From: Nitrospira sp. CR1.1
GTDB taxonomy: Bacteria; Nitrospirota; Nitrospiria; Nitrospirales; Nitrospiraceae
Reading direction: 5' to 3'
Assembly: GCA_014055465.1 (NCBI GenBank)
Contig: WIAF01000003.1
Span: forward strand, 1 to 64,000
Length of the DNA stretch: 64,000 bases
The stretch's first letter is position 1; every line of letters begins with the position of its first letter. The position numbers and the translations under genes were made by a program. The notes under the pieces are model-generated. The model ran no database searches. It had not been told where the DNA came from and saw only the letters and a program-made list of their open reading frames with translations. Below, one piece after another: positions 9,003 through 17,488 of the stretch.

Positions 9003-11048
9003 TCACACCCTCTCCCTCTCGGGTCGCGTCTGCCGATACGCCCGCAACACTTCGGCCACGCTCCAGGCTTGGGCAATACAGCCCCGGGGATGATAGGGAG
9101 GTTCTGCGTCAAAAATTTCGCTCACTGTCCCGATGCTGCCATCCAATAAGTGGGAACGGAACCCGTCCAACATACCCCGCGCCTTGGACCTGTCCTTGTA
9201 GACCTTGATCCAGGCGTCGATGAACGGCCCGATCAGCCAGGCCCACACGGTCCCCTGATGATAGGCCGCATCCCGCGCGCGGAGATCGCCGTGGTATCTC
9301 GGCTTGTAATCGGGATGGTCGCGGGACAAGGTTCGCAATCCCACCGGAGTCAGAAGCCGGTCTGTCGCCAGATCCACCACCCTTCGCCACCGGTCCTCCC
9401 TGAGCACCGGGTGAGGTAGGGAAATGGACAACAGCTGGTTCGGTCGAAATGCCTGATCATCCCCTCGCTCCCCGTCGATGACATCGTAAAGATATCCCCC
9501 GGCTTCAATCCAAAATCGCTCATGAAACGAGTGCCGCACCTGCTCCGCCAATTCGCTCCAGCGAGACGATGATCGACCGGTGAGTATGTCCCACTCCGCC
9601 ATACAACGGAGGGCGTTGTACCAGAGCGCCTGGATCTCAACAGGCTTGCCTCGACGAGGCGTGACCACCCAACCATCGACCAGGGCGTCCATCCAGGTCA
9701 GTTGGTATCCTTCCGCCGAGGCGCGCAACAGTCCGTCGTCCTTGTCGACGCCGATTCCGAAGCGCGTGCCCTCGAGATGATGCTCGAGCACCGACGTCAG
9801 GATGGGCAGCAAGGCGAGCAGCGTCTCGCGGTCGTTCGTCACCTGGTAATACCGATTGACCGCGTGGACGTACCACAGCGTGGCGTCGGCCGTGTGGTAC
9901 AACCCCGTCCGCTCCCCTTCCGGAAAGAGGTTCGGGATTAATCCATCTTGTACGTAATTGGCAAACGTTCTGAGAACCGATCGCGCTTCCCGGTAGCGGC
10001 CGGTACATAGGGTAAGTCCTTCCAAACTGATCATCGTGTCACGGCCCCAGTCCGTGAACCAGTGATACCCGGCGATGATGGTGCATGCCTCGTTACTGGA
10101 TGCCCGCGCCGGCGCCTGTTCTTCCAATCGAGATCCGGGGACAATCACAAATTGATCAGCCGCTAGACTGAGCCATCCTTCAATGCCTTCATCTTGTTTG
10201 TCCGGCACGTGAGACAGGAAGGTATCGAGCCGCTCCCCCTCGGCAGCAAAAATGGCTTCCGGATCACATTCAAGCCGTTCCCACGATTCGGTGCTCGCCA
10301 CGAAGGCCAGAGAACGATCCTGCGCGAGGTCCGCGGAGAAGTATCCAGGGCTGGCGAGACGTTCAACATGGTCCAACCCGCGATCCTGGTCCACACGATA
10401 GAAGATGCCGGCGCTTACTTCGTCATCCACTACGAATACCCCGCCGTGGGGCCGCAGGCACAGCTTTAAAGACGGAGCGCCTTCGCACAGATGCATTTCG
10501 TGCCGGCCGTTGACGACCGTGAGAGGAAAGGGAGGGTGCCAGGCATCGCGTAGTCCCGCATCCAACGTCCGGAATGTCACGAATGGACGAAGGCGTAGGC
10601 TGACCGGATCACCCTCCACGAGACGATACTCCACATAGACCGAATTGTGACCGTAGGACATGATCACACGCTTTTCCAAGCGGCGGCCTTTCAAACGAAA
10701 GCGCCAAACCGGTGTCTGCCGCTCCCGACTGAACCCCTCGAATACCTTGAGAAGATTGCTCTTCAGGCGACCGTCGGAAAATTCTACCCCGCTCAGCGAT
10801 ACCACCTCTCCTTCGACCAGGATGTCGTCGTCAACACGTGGAATCATGACCGTGCGTCCCCAGGGAGCCGGCAAATCCGGAACGAACAGGCCGTGGTAGG
10901 TTCTGGTCGCTGCGCAGAGCAGGCTCTGCGAGGCATAGCCGCCGAGACCATTCGTCACCAGCCATTCCCTGGCAAGAAAGGCGTTGGTATCCCGCAGCCG
11001 CTCCGGAGGGACCGTGAGCACCATGGCATCGGCCTGAGTTGGACTCAT
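9003..11048 (-). CDS. Glycogen debranching enzyme, amylo-alpha-1,6-glucosidase type (GH133-like)
   Basis: A 681-residue protein hydrolysing alpha-1,6 branch points of glycogen. The N-terminal domain begins with the conserved REWLVTNGLGGYAS, and the C-terminal (alpha/alpha)6-barrel contains GYHWFTDWGRDTMISLEGL, NLFPEG, YHTADATLWYVHA, QLTWMDA and YHQGTVWAWLIGPFIDA. Asp/Glu residues in the W-G-R-D and Y-H-x-G-x-V-W motifs form the active site in the family. The start ATG overlaps the TreZ stop as ATGA, so translation is coupled. Together with TreZ, TreY, GlgC and GH15 genes in this window it forms a glycogen/trehalose set. Confidence 0.93.
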   Translation of the reverse strand: MSPTQADAMVLTVPPERLRDTNAFLAREWLVTNGLGGYASQSLLCAATRTYHGLFVPDLPAPWGRTVMIPRVDDDILVEGEVVSLSGVEFSDGRLKSNLLKVFEGFSRERQTPVWRFRLKGRRLEKRVIMSYGHNSVYVEYRLVEGDPVSLRLRPFVTFRTLDAGLRDAWHPPFPLTVVNGRHEMHLCEGAPSLKLCLRPHGGVFVVDDEVSAGIFYRVDQDRGLDHVERLASPGYFSADLAQDRSLAFVASTESWERLECDPEAIFAAEGERLDTFLSHVPDKQDEGIEGWLSLAADQFVIVPGSRLEEQAPARASSNEACTIIAGYHWFTDWGRDTMISLEGLTLCTGRYREARSVLRTFANYVQDGLIPNLFPEGERTGLYHTADATLWYVHAVNRYYQVTNDRETLLALLPILTSVLEHHLEGTRFGIGVDKDDGLLRASAEGYQLTWMDALVDGWVVTPRRGKPVEIQALWYNALRCMAEWDILTGRSSSRWSELAEQVRHSFHERFWIEAGGYLYDVIDGERGDDQAFRPNQLLSISLPHPVLREDRWRRVVDLATDRLLTPVGLRTLSRDHPDYKPRYHGDLRARDAAYHQGTVWAWLIGPFIDAWIKVYKDRSKARGMLDGFRSHLLDGSIGTVSEIFDAEPPYHPRGCIAQAWSVAEVLRAYRQTRPERERV

Positions 11049-13006
11049 TGCCGTTGCTTTCCATGAGGACGCTCTATCGCCGTTGCCCTGCTCCCGGGAT
11101 CTTCTACTATGGACGCATAGAACACGGCGGCACAGCCCGGGAGCTTCCAACCGGTATCGGACAACGGCTCGATCACCCCAGGGCCTCCGTAGAGGGGCGC
11201 ATCACTTGACCAGCGAAACGACCAGGTACGGCCGATCGGCGGGGCCAGCAACGGCTCCGGAGCCGGACGAAAATCAAGGTCGGGGCCGAGATTCACGAGC
11301 AACAACCGGTCATCTCCGTTCTGACCGGCATACCGCAAGACAAACGCCGAGGCTCCGATGACGGCGCCGTCCACTAAATCGCGCCGTTGTTGCGCAATGA
11401 CCTCATCCTCCCGCCGGAGACGCAAGAGGTCCCGATGCAAGGCCATGCTCCAGGCATGACGGTCACGTTCCGCCCAATCCAGTTTGGAGCGTTCGAACAC
11501 GGACGGGTCGCACGGATCACCGAGAGCGGCCTGAGCCGCGCTCGAGGCGTGGCTCTGGAATTGAGCGAGAAATTGTTTCCGGCCTTGATGAATATCCTGT
11601 GCTAAGCGCCCCGGCGGAAAGTCAGTAAAAAACAAGAACGGCGTGGAGGCCGCAAATTCCTGCCCCATGAACAACAACGGAGTTTCAGGAGCCAGGAGGA
11701 GCAGGGCTGTCAAGGCGCGATAGACGGCAGGACCAACTTTGTGGTGCAAGCGGTCGCCCCACAATTGATTCGCGACTTGATCATGATTCTGAAGAAAAAA
11801 CACGAACCCTTCGGCCGGTTCGTCCGAGACCACGGTGCCCCGTGGTTTGCCCTGCCACTGAGACCGCTGGCCTTGGAAGAGGAACGCACGCTTCACGGAC
11901 GAAATGAATTCCTGAGGCGTTCCGCGATAGTCGCCGTAATAACCTTCACCGCGGCCGGTCGCAGCCATGCGCGCGCTATGGTGAAAATCTTCGCTCCAGA
12001 CTCCGTCGAGTCCCCACCCCCCCTGCGCTACCGGCTGAATGGTGTGCACCCATTGCAATTCACATTCGGCGATCAGGATGATGGAGCGGGTTCCGGCCGT
12101 TCGTCTGGCCGCTTGAGACAACTCCGCGACAACATGAACCGGACTGGCATCGTGAAAGGCGTGCACCGCATCCAATCGCAATCCATCGACGTGGAATTCA
12201 TCGATCCAATAACAGGCGTTCTGAATAAAGAACTCTCTCACGGGGCGGGAGCCGGGTCCGTCAAAATTGATCGCCTGCCCCCATTCATTCGGATAACGGT
12301 CGGTCAGGTACGCATCGCTGAAGGTTGGCAAATAGTTTCCGTCCGGACCAAGATGGTTGTAGACCACATCCAACATCACCCCGAGCCCGCGCCGGTGCGC
12401 CGCATCCACGAATCGTTTGAAGCCTCCCACATCGCCATACACATGCGCGGGAGCATATAGTCCGACGCCGTCGTATCCCCAGTTCCAACGACCGGGAAAT
12501 TCCGCCACCGGCATCACTTCGATGACTGTAATTCCAAGCTCTTTCAGGTCATCAAATCGACTGATGGCGGCGTCGAAGGTGCCTTCCGGCGTAAAGGCAC
12601 CGATGTGGAGTTCATAGATCACCTGCCCGTGCATCGTGACGCCGGGCCACCCTTCGTCGTGCCATTGATAGGCGCGCGGATCGACGATGAGTGAAGGACC
12701 ATGGGGCCCCTCAGGCTGAAAACGCGAGCAGGGGTCCGGATAAGCCTGCCCGCCGTCAAGCCGATAACGGTACCGCATGCCTGCAGAGGCTTCTCGGACG
12801 ATCCCGGTCCAATATCCATCGGCCAGTCTGGACAACTCATGAATCGTGTCGCCAGGCTCAAGGACGACATCGACACGGGCTGCACGAGGCGCCCAACAAC
12901 GAAATCGCACTCCCTCTTCTGTGACGCGAGCTCCGAGTGTCAACTCCTGACTCCGGGCACCCTGAAGCTTCGTTTTTTCCGCTCCCGCTTTGCTGCGCAC
13001 CCCCAT
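11045..13006 (-). CDS. treZ: Malto-oligosyltrehalose trehalohydrolase
   Basis: A 653-residue GH13 enzyme releasing trehalose from maltooligosyltrehalose. An N-terminal CBM48-like domain (GVRFRCWAPRAARVDVVLE) precedes the TIM barrel. The four GH13 regions are seen as LDVVYNHLGP, DGLRLDAVHAF (nucleophile Asp), LIAECE (acid/base Glu) and FFLQNHDQVAN. The open frame runs upstream to 13183, but those residues are remnants of the Ku frame and of the ribosome binding site. GGAGGGGTGAG directly before the ATG at 13006 marks the real start. Its partner TreY lies 32 kb away, so the usual treYZ cluster is split. Confidence 0.93.
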   Translation of the reverse strand: MGVRSKAGAEKTKLQGARSQELTLGARVTEEGVRFRCWAPRAARVDVVLEPGDTIHELSRLADGYWTGIVREASAGMRYRYRLDGGQAYPDPCSRFQPEGPHGPSLIVDPRAYQWHDEGWPGVTMHGQVIYELHIGAFTPEGTFDAAISRFDDLKELGITVIEVMPVAEFPGRWNWGYDGVGLYAPAHVYGDVGGFKRFVDAAHRRGLGVMLDVVYNHLGPDGNYLPTFSDAYLTDRYPNEWGQAINFDGPGSRPVREFFIQNACYWIDEFHVDGLRLDAVHAFHDASPVHVVAELSQAARRTAGTRSIILIAECELQWVHTIQPVAQGGWGLDGVWSEDFHHSARMAATGRGEGYYGDYRGTPQEFISSVKRAFLFQGQRSQWQGKPRGTVVSDEPAEGFVFFLQNHDQVANQLWGDRLHHKVGPAVYRALTALLLLAPETPLLFMGQEFAASTPFLFFTDFPPGRLAQDIHQGRKQFLAQFQSHASSAAQAALGDPCDPSVFERSKLDWAERDRHAWSMALHRDLLRLRREDEVIAQQRRDLVDGAVIGASAFVLRYAGQNGDDRLLLVNLGPDLDFRPAPEPLLAPPIGRTWSFRWSSDAPLYGGPGVIEPLSDTGWKLPGCAAVFYASIVEDPGSRATAIERPHGKQRQ

Positions 13007-13082
13007 CTCACCCCTCCCCTGCCTGTGACTCATGTGAATGCCTTTATGCACTCTTGCGCCGAGGCGACCATTCCGTTTGCTG

Positions 13083-13341
13083 TCACGCCTCACGCAACAG
13101 CGCAGAACCCTTCTCCCTATGCGTATCCGAAGCCGAATAAAAGGCAGCTCAATGGACGTCACGGCGATTTTTTCCGCCTGCACGAACCTGGCGATGTCGA
13201 TGATTTGTGCCGCTTCCAGATTAGCGCGTTTGAGACGCGTTTGAAATCCTCGTCCGTCAACACGATGTACCGGCTTTTGTCGTATTCATATCCTGTGACG
13301 ATCCGCTCCCGGGCGACTTCTCTGCCGCGCTCCTTGTTGTC
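13083..13341 (-). pseudogene. Decayed Ku (NHEJ DNA-end-binding) gene fragment
   Basis: Read on the minus strand, the first frame gives GREVARERIVTGYEYDKSRY followed by IVLTDEDFKR, the classic Ku core. A shifted frame then gives ANLEAAQIIDIARFVQAEKI, and a third gives FYSASDTHREKGSALLREA before a stop. The first frame break coincides with an 11-bp tandem duplication (GCGTTT repeated at 13226 and 13237, plus strand). Removing it restores DEDFKRANLEAAQ. The N-terminal half is absent. The gene cannot make Ku; it is a relic between treZ and promoter P4. Confidence 0.75.
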
Positions 13342-13518
13342 GCGTTGAAATCAGATTTGCGGTGAACCCCGGACAGACGAGACGCACGGATGCGCACCAT
13401 TGAGACAGATCACCGCTTCGCCGCACCCGCCACAGACGAACAGAGAGACTTCCCACTCTTGTCTATCCTGCAGCGCTCAAGAAGGTGGAATCATCCCCCG
13501 ACTCTCGTCCGCCCACAA
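13342..13518. other. Intergenic, possible zinc-knuckle fragment
   Basis: On the minus strand a short start-less frame encodes FVCGGCGEAVICLNGAHPC, which looks like a metal-binding scrap. No usable start codon or binding site accompanies it, so it is not called a gene. Confidence 0.3.
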
Positions 13519-13563
13519 CTAGGCCCCTCCCTAGCTCCCATGTCCGCCATGTCCCGTTAGGGT
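13519..13563 (+). promoter_or_regulatory. CTAG-palindrome promoter P4 (FAD/Rieske oxidoreductase)
   Basis: CTAGG-CCCCTC-CCTAG at 13519-13534, 23 nt, then TAGGGT at 13558-13563. The gene starts at 13626. Confidence 0.6.
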
Positions 13564-13625
13564 TGGCACACATCCATTCCCTACAGGCCTGCGCTGTGTC
13601 TGCGCGCAATCGTAAGGAGTTCACC

Positions 13626-15179
13626 ATGAACGATGAACCAGGACGAACGGTTTCTCTCTGGATGTCGGAAGGCGTCCCGCATCTGCCACCCATGTCGAGC
13701 GGCGCTCATGCCGATGTGTGCGTGATCGGCGCTGGTATGGCCGGCGTCACGACGGCCTATTGTTTGATGAAGGAGGGGCGGTCCGTGATCCTGTTGGATG
13801 ACCATCAACCGGGCAGCGGCATGACCGGACGAACGACCGCGCATCTCTCGAATGCGATCGATTCCGGATATGTGGAGATTGAACGTTTACATGGTCGATC
13901 CGGCGCGAGTCTGGCTGCGCACAGTCATACGGCAGCCATCGACTGGATTGAAAAGACCGGCAACGATGCCGGAATAGCCTGTGACTTCATGCGGGTTGAC
14001 GGATATCTGTGCGCCGCTTCTCCCGACGATTCGCAGCGGATCAAAGACGAATGGATGGCCGCCCTGCGCGCAGGTCTGACCGAGGTCGAGCATATCACCA
14101 AACTTCCCGGCCCCTTGTCCCGAGACGGTCCCTGCCTGCGGTTTCCCCGCCAGGCTCAATTTCATCCTCTGAAATACCTCGCCGGCCTGGTCGAGGCCAT
14201 CCGACAGGGAGGATGCCGCGCCTTCGGCGGCGCGCATGTGACACAAGTAGACAGCGGGAAACAGGCCCGGGTGGAAACGAGTCACGGATGCATCGTCACC
14301 GCGGATGCCGTCGTCGTCGCCACCAATACGCCCGTCAATAACATGGTGACCATTCACACCAAACAGGCGGCGTATCTCACCTATGTGATCGGAGCGACGA
14401 TCCCGGCCGGGGCGGTTGAGGAAGCCTTGTGGTGGGACACGCACGATCCCTATCACTATGTCCGCACTCGGCGCCGTTCGTTACCGGGAGGCGGCGAGGA
14501 ACTGTTCCTCCTCGTCGGCGGCGAAGACCACAAGGCCGGGCAAGCAGACGATGCTGAAATGCGCTACGGCCGGCTGGAGGCCTGGACCCGCAGGCATTTC
14601 CCTGCCATGGGGGCGGTAACCTATCGATGGTCGGGGCAAGTCATGGAATCGGTCGACGGCTTGGCATTTATCGGCAGAAATCCAGGCGACGCCGACAATA
14701 TTTACATTGCGACAGGCGACTGCGGCATGGGAATGACCCATGGAACCATTGCCGGCCTGCTCCTCACGGATCTCATCATGGGTCGGGACTCTGCCTGGTC
14801 TTCTCTTTACGATCCATCCCGCCAGCCCATGGGGGCAATGGGGAAGTTCGTGCGGGAGTCGCTCAACGTGGCGGCTCAATATGCCGATTGGGTCACCAAG
14901 GGCGATGTTGAAAGCGAGGAAGATATTCCCAACGAGCAGGGCGCGGTGCTGAGAGAGGGCCTCAGCAAGATCGCCGCCTATCGCGACGCCAATGGATCCC
15001 TGCACACCTGTTCAGCGGTGTGTCCGCACCTGAACTGTATTGTGGCCTGGAACCATTCCGAACATACGTGGGATTGCCCTTGTCATGGCTCGCGCTTCGA
15101 TTGTTTCGGCAAGGTTTTGAATGGACCTGCCATCAGCGATTTGACTCCCGTGAAGCGGAAGGAGGGCATGCCCCGATAG
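13626..15179 (+). CDS. FAD-dependent oxidoreductase with C-terminal Rieske [2Fe-2S] domain
   Basis: A 517-residue fusion. The N-terminal DAO/DadA-type domain starts with VCVIGAGMAGVTTAYCLMKEG (GxGxxG dinucleotide site, residues 27-47), followed by GMTGRTTAHL. The last 100 residues form a Rieske domain: CPHLNC and CPCHGSRF supply the Cys-His pairs that hold a [2Fe-2S] cluster. This architecture is known from YhfW-like proteins; the substrate is unknown. AAGGAG lies before the ATG; the frame is open upstream through promoter P4. No twin-arginine signal is visible, so it is likely cytoplasmic. Confidence 0.9.
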   Translation: MNDEPGRTVSLWMSEGVPHLPPMSSGAHADVCVIGAGMAGVTTAYCLMKEGRSVILLDDHQPGSGMTGRTTAHLSNAIDSGYVEIERLHGRSGASLAAHSHTAAIDWIEKTGNDAGIACDFMRVDGYLCAASPDDSQRIKDEWMAALRAGLTEVEHITKLPGPLSRDGPCLRFPRQAQFHPLKYLAGLVEAIRQGGCRAFGGAHVTQVDSGKQARVETSHGCIVTADAVVVATNTPVNNMVTIHTKQAAYLTYVIGATIPAGAVEEALWWDTHDPYHYVRTRRRSLPGGGEELFLLVGGEDHKAGQADDAEMRYGRLEAWTRRHFPAMGAVTYRWSGQVMESVDGLAFIGRNPGDADNIYIATGDCGMGMTHGTIAGLLLTDLIMGRDSAWSSLYDPSRQPMGAMGKFVRESLNVAAQYADWVTKGDVESEEDIPNEQGAVLREGLSKIAAYRDANGSLHTCSAVCPHLNCIVAWNHSEHTWDCPCHGSRFDCFGKVLNGPAISDLTPVKRKEGMPR

Positions 15180-15240
15180 CCTGGTCTTACGCCCTGCGTC
15201 GAGTCGCTGCGGAAGGGCATCCGTCGGACAAATGCGCGTC

Positions 15241-15286
15241 GCCGTGAATCGGCGATAGCACCAACGCTCATGATAGGGCGGGCCAG
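15241..15286. repeat. Solo right end of the CTAG-type MITE
   Basis: GTGAATCGGCGATAG and GCTCATGATAGGGCGGGC match the right end of the complete element at 44733-44928. No left end is recognisable here. Confidence 0.4.
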
Positions 15287-15444
15287 CGGCGCATCTCATC
15301 ATTCCGTTGCATAGTGAGACGTGCGGCACACACTTCCTCCGTCCCGGAATATCCGCCTATCGGACGGCGGGAGACATCGAACGTACATTCGGCGTCTTTC
15401 TCGTCCAATCATTCCAACCGCATCCTCTACAGGAAGGAGAACAC

Positions 15445-15525
15445 CTGCCCATTTTATTGTGGCTGCTTGCCGTGCCGTTGAGTCTAATCCTGGTGCTGTG
15501 GCTGTTCGGAATGGTCCATTTCTGA
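15445..15525 (+). CDS. Possible 26-residue single-helix membrane peptide
   Basis: AGGAAGGAG lies five bases before a CTG codon opening a frame that encodes PILLWLLAVPLSLILVLWLF and ends GMVHF. It is one hydrophobic helix, like very small membrane proteins common in stress loci. No ATG or GTG exists at this position, so initiation at CTG is an inference from the binding site. It ends one base before the stop of the convergent DUF6279 gene. Confidence 0.4.
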   Translation: MPILLWLLAVPLSLILVLWLFGMVHF

Positions 15526-16392
15526 TCACGGGTCTCGCCTGAGTGCGTGCAACTCGTCAATGACCTTCTGGATCGAGAGTAAGGCATGGCGTCGCTGAAG
15601 CGGTGTCAGCATGCGATCGACTTCCAGAACCAGGCCGGTGAGGGCCGCGCGCATGTCTGCCATCATCTTCAAATACCCGGGCGAGGCCGTCGGGTCAGGA
15701 TACACGAACATGTTTCGTAATGTTCCCGTAATCTCCTCATCCGACGCCGGAGTGCGAAGCAGGGCCACCAACTCCTCATGGCGCTGTTTTCGATAGCGCC
15801 ACCAGACCGGCTGACTGTCCGGCAACGCCGCGATCATCGTACGAAGGCTGGCGGTTTGTTCGCGGGTGAGAGGCCCCAGCCATTCTTCAGCCATCGCCAC
15901 TCCCCTGCGGGTCCGTTCGTCGAGACGAACGGCGGTTGCCCCTTGCGTCAGATGCTCCGCTTGAGCGTCCTCCTTTCGGAACACTCGTTCGAGGTAGTGG
16001 ATTTGCTTCTCCTTCAGCAGCGCCGCCAACGGCCCCCCTTCCGGAATCGCCCGCTCGAAAAGATCCGCTCGAAATCGATCGTATGCGGCAAAGGTCCAGT
16101 CCAGGTCCTCAGACTTCAATCCACGGCTGATACGTCCATGGAGATCTGTCAAAAACTGCTCGTATTGCGGCAACGCCTCTTTCTGATGCCGCAAAAGCAG
16201 CGGGTGCAGCCGGTGTTTGACAATCCGCAACTGGCTCGACGTTAAGTCCAGATAGTGATCCAGTTGCCGGCTGATCAGCCAGTCCGCATGCCGATAGCCG
16301 AAGGATAGCGCGCAGCCGCTCGTGAGCAGGATCAGCGCTAGCGCCACCCCTATGAGCCAAACGAAATTCGATCTGTGGAACGCCTTCGCCAT
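15526..16392 (-). CDS. DUF6279-type lipoprotein
   Basis: A 288-residue protein. A lipoprotein signal ends in LTSGC with Cys27 as the lipidation site. The mature part is all-helical and contains the family signature YRHADWLISRQLDHYLDLTSSQ right after the signal, then PLTREQTASLR and RHEELVALLRTP. It is predicted to be anchored in the outer membrane facing the periplasm. Function of the family is unknown. It is transcribed alone, convergent with the small peptide frame. Confidence 0.8.
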   Translation of the reverse strand: MAKAFHRSNFVWLIGVALALILLTSGCALSFGYRHADWLISRQLDHYLDLTSSQLRIVKHRLHPLLLRHQKEALPQYEQFLTDLHGRISRGLKSEDLDWTFAAYDRFRADLFERAIPEGGPLAALLKEKQIHYLERVFRKEDAQAEHLTQGATAVRLDERTRRGVAMAEEWLGPLTREQTASLRTMIAALPDSQPVWWRYRKQRHEELVALLRTPASDEEITGTLRNMFVYPDPTASPGYLKMMADMRAALTGLVLEVDRMLTPLQRRHALLSIQKVIDELHALRRDP

Positions 16393-16628
16393 TCAGAATC
16401 CGTCCTGCTCGATGACCATCAGTTCCATGTTCATCAGTAACCAGCCATTCGGCATATGTATACTGGGGTTTTTCCGAGTACGGAGACCTCACGCGCCTCG
16501 GTACTGTTGGCATGACAGGCAGTGATCATCCACAGAGAAAGAGCCACGAGCGAAAGAACCGCGCCACATTTCGCTGGATGACAACACTCGAGTCAATCTC
16601 ACATTCATTCTACCAAGGAGGACACCTC

Positions 16629-17066
16629 ATGAAAGCATTGATGCACTCACTACTGGCTCTGGCGCTGATCTCGGCGGCGGCCTGTTCGAGTTCACCGACC
16701 GCGCCGAAGACCCGGTCAGAAGTGGAGGTAGGAACCAAGACGGGCATGGTCAAGAATATCGTCATCAAGGACACCATCACTCCCGATGCGTTGACCGTAC
16801 GGGCAGGCGACGAGGTTCGGTGGATCAATCAGCGGCAGGATTCCGTGACCGTGACGATTGACGGGCCTCTGGAACACACGGTGTCCTGCCGGAATGGGTT
16901 CTCTAAGGCTTTGGGAATGAGCGTGGACAATTCCACGACTCTGGCAAGTAATGAAACCGCCGGCCTGTGTTTCAGCCGTGTCGGCACCGTAAAGTACTCG
17001 GTCAGGCCGTCAAGCGATGCGAAAACCACGATGGTAGACTCTCATGGCTCCATCACCGTTCAATAA
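16629..17066 (+). CDS. Cupredoxin-like lipoprotein with missing copper ligands
   Basis: A 145-residue protein with a lipobox ending SAAAC (Cys19). The mature domain has the cupredoxin strand pattern: TPDALTVRAGDEVRWINQR, then LCFSRVGTVKYSVR. In true plastocyanin-like proteins the first segment carries a His and the second reads C-x-x-H-x-x-M/x-G. Here the first His is replaced (QDSVTVTI) and no His or Met follows the Cys. The fold is therefore likely kept and the type-1 copper site lost. AAGGAGG precedes the ATG. The location should be periplasmic, membrane-anchored. Confidence 0.7.
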   Translation: MKALMHSLLALALISAAACSSSPTAPKTRSEVEVGTKTGMVKNIVIKDTITPDALTVRAGDEVRWINQRQDSVTVTIDGPLEHTVSCRNGFSKALGMSVDNSTTLASNETAGLCFSRVGTVKYSVRPSSDAKTTMVDSHGSITVQ

Positions 17067-17084
17067 AATCGGAATATGACGCGA

Positions 17085-17130
17085 GTGGTGTGCGATGTCC
17101 ATCGACGCTGTAACGGAGATCGCACACCAC
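17085..17130 (+). terminator. Hairpin after the cupredoxin-like gene
   Basis: A perfect 12-bp inverted repeat, GTGGTGTGCGAT and ATCGCACACCAC, with a 22-nt loop begins 18 nt after the stop. There is no T run, so it may be an RNA-stability stem or a Rho-assisted end. Confidence 0.5.
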
Positions 17131-17488
17131 GAAGTGACCAGTCTCTCCAAACCTCGCACTCCCTTTCTCGCTGATGCAATCTTGCGCCACTCTCTCCTTC
17201 GCGAGCCGACACATTCTTCTTCCGATCGTCAGCAGGCTCAAAGACGCCATGCTCTCGCGTCGGCAGTAAGATTGGCTTCCAGGGTTTCTGCCCACTAGTG
17301 GAATTGCCCCTGGCGTTGCGGAGAAGAGCCGTCGGCGAAAGAACCTGCCTCGACCAGGGGCATACCCAGTAGCCGAATCAATCGACCCATCTTAGAATTC
17401 ACACGCAAGGCGGCTCAGGAGACCTCACAGGATATCAGGAGACTCTGTCGGTCTCTCCATTGCTCTCTCCCAGTCGAGGCACAGAATC
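17131..17488. other. Intergenic stretch, nothing recognised
   Basis: Some 350 bases without a supported gene. A CTAGT at 17295 is not followed by a correctly spaced half-site. Confidence 0.5.

Noticed and set aside
17295-17320. CTAGT followed by CCCCTGG
   Set aside because: The half-site spacing is wrong for the CTAG class and no gene start lies at the usual distance.
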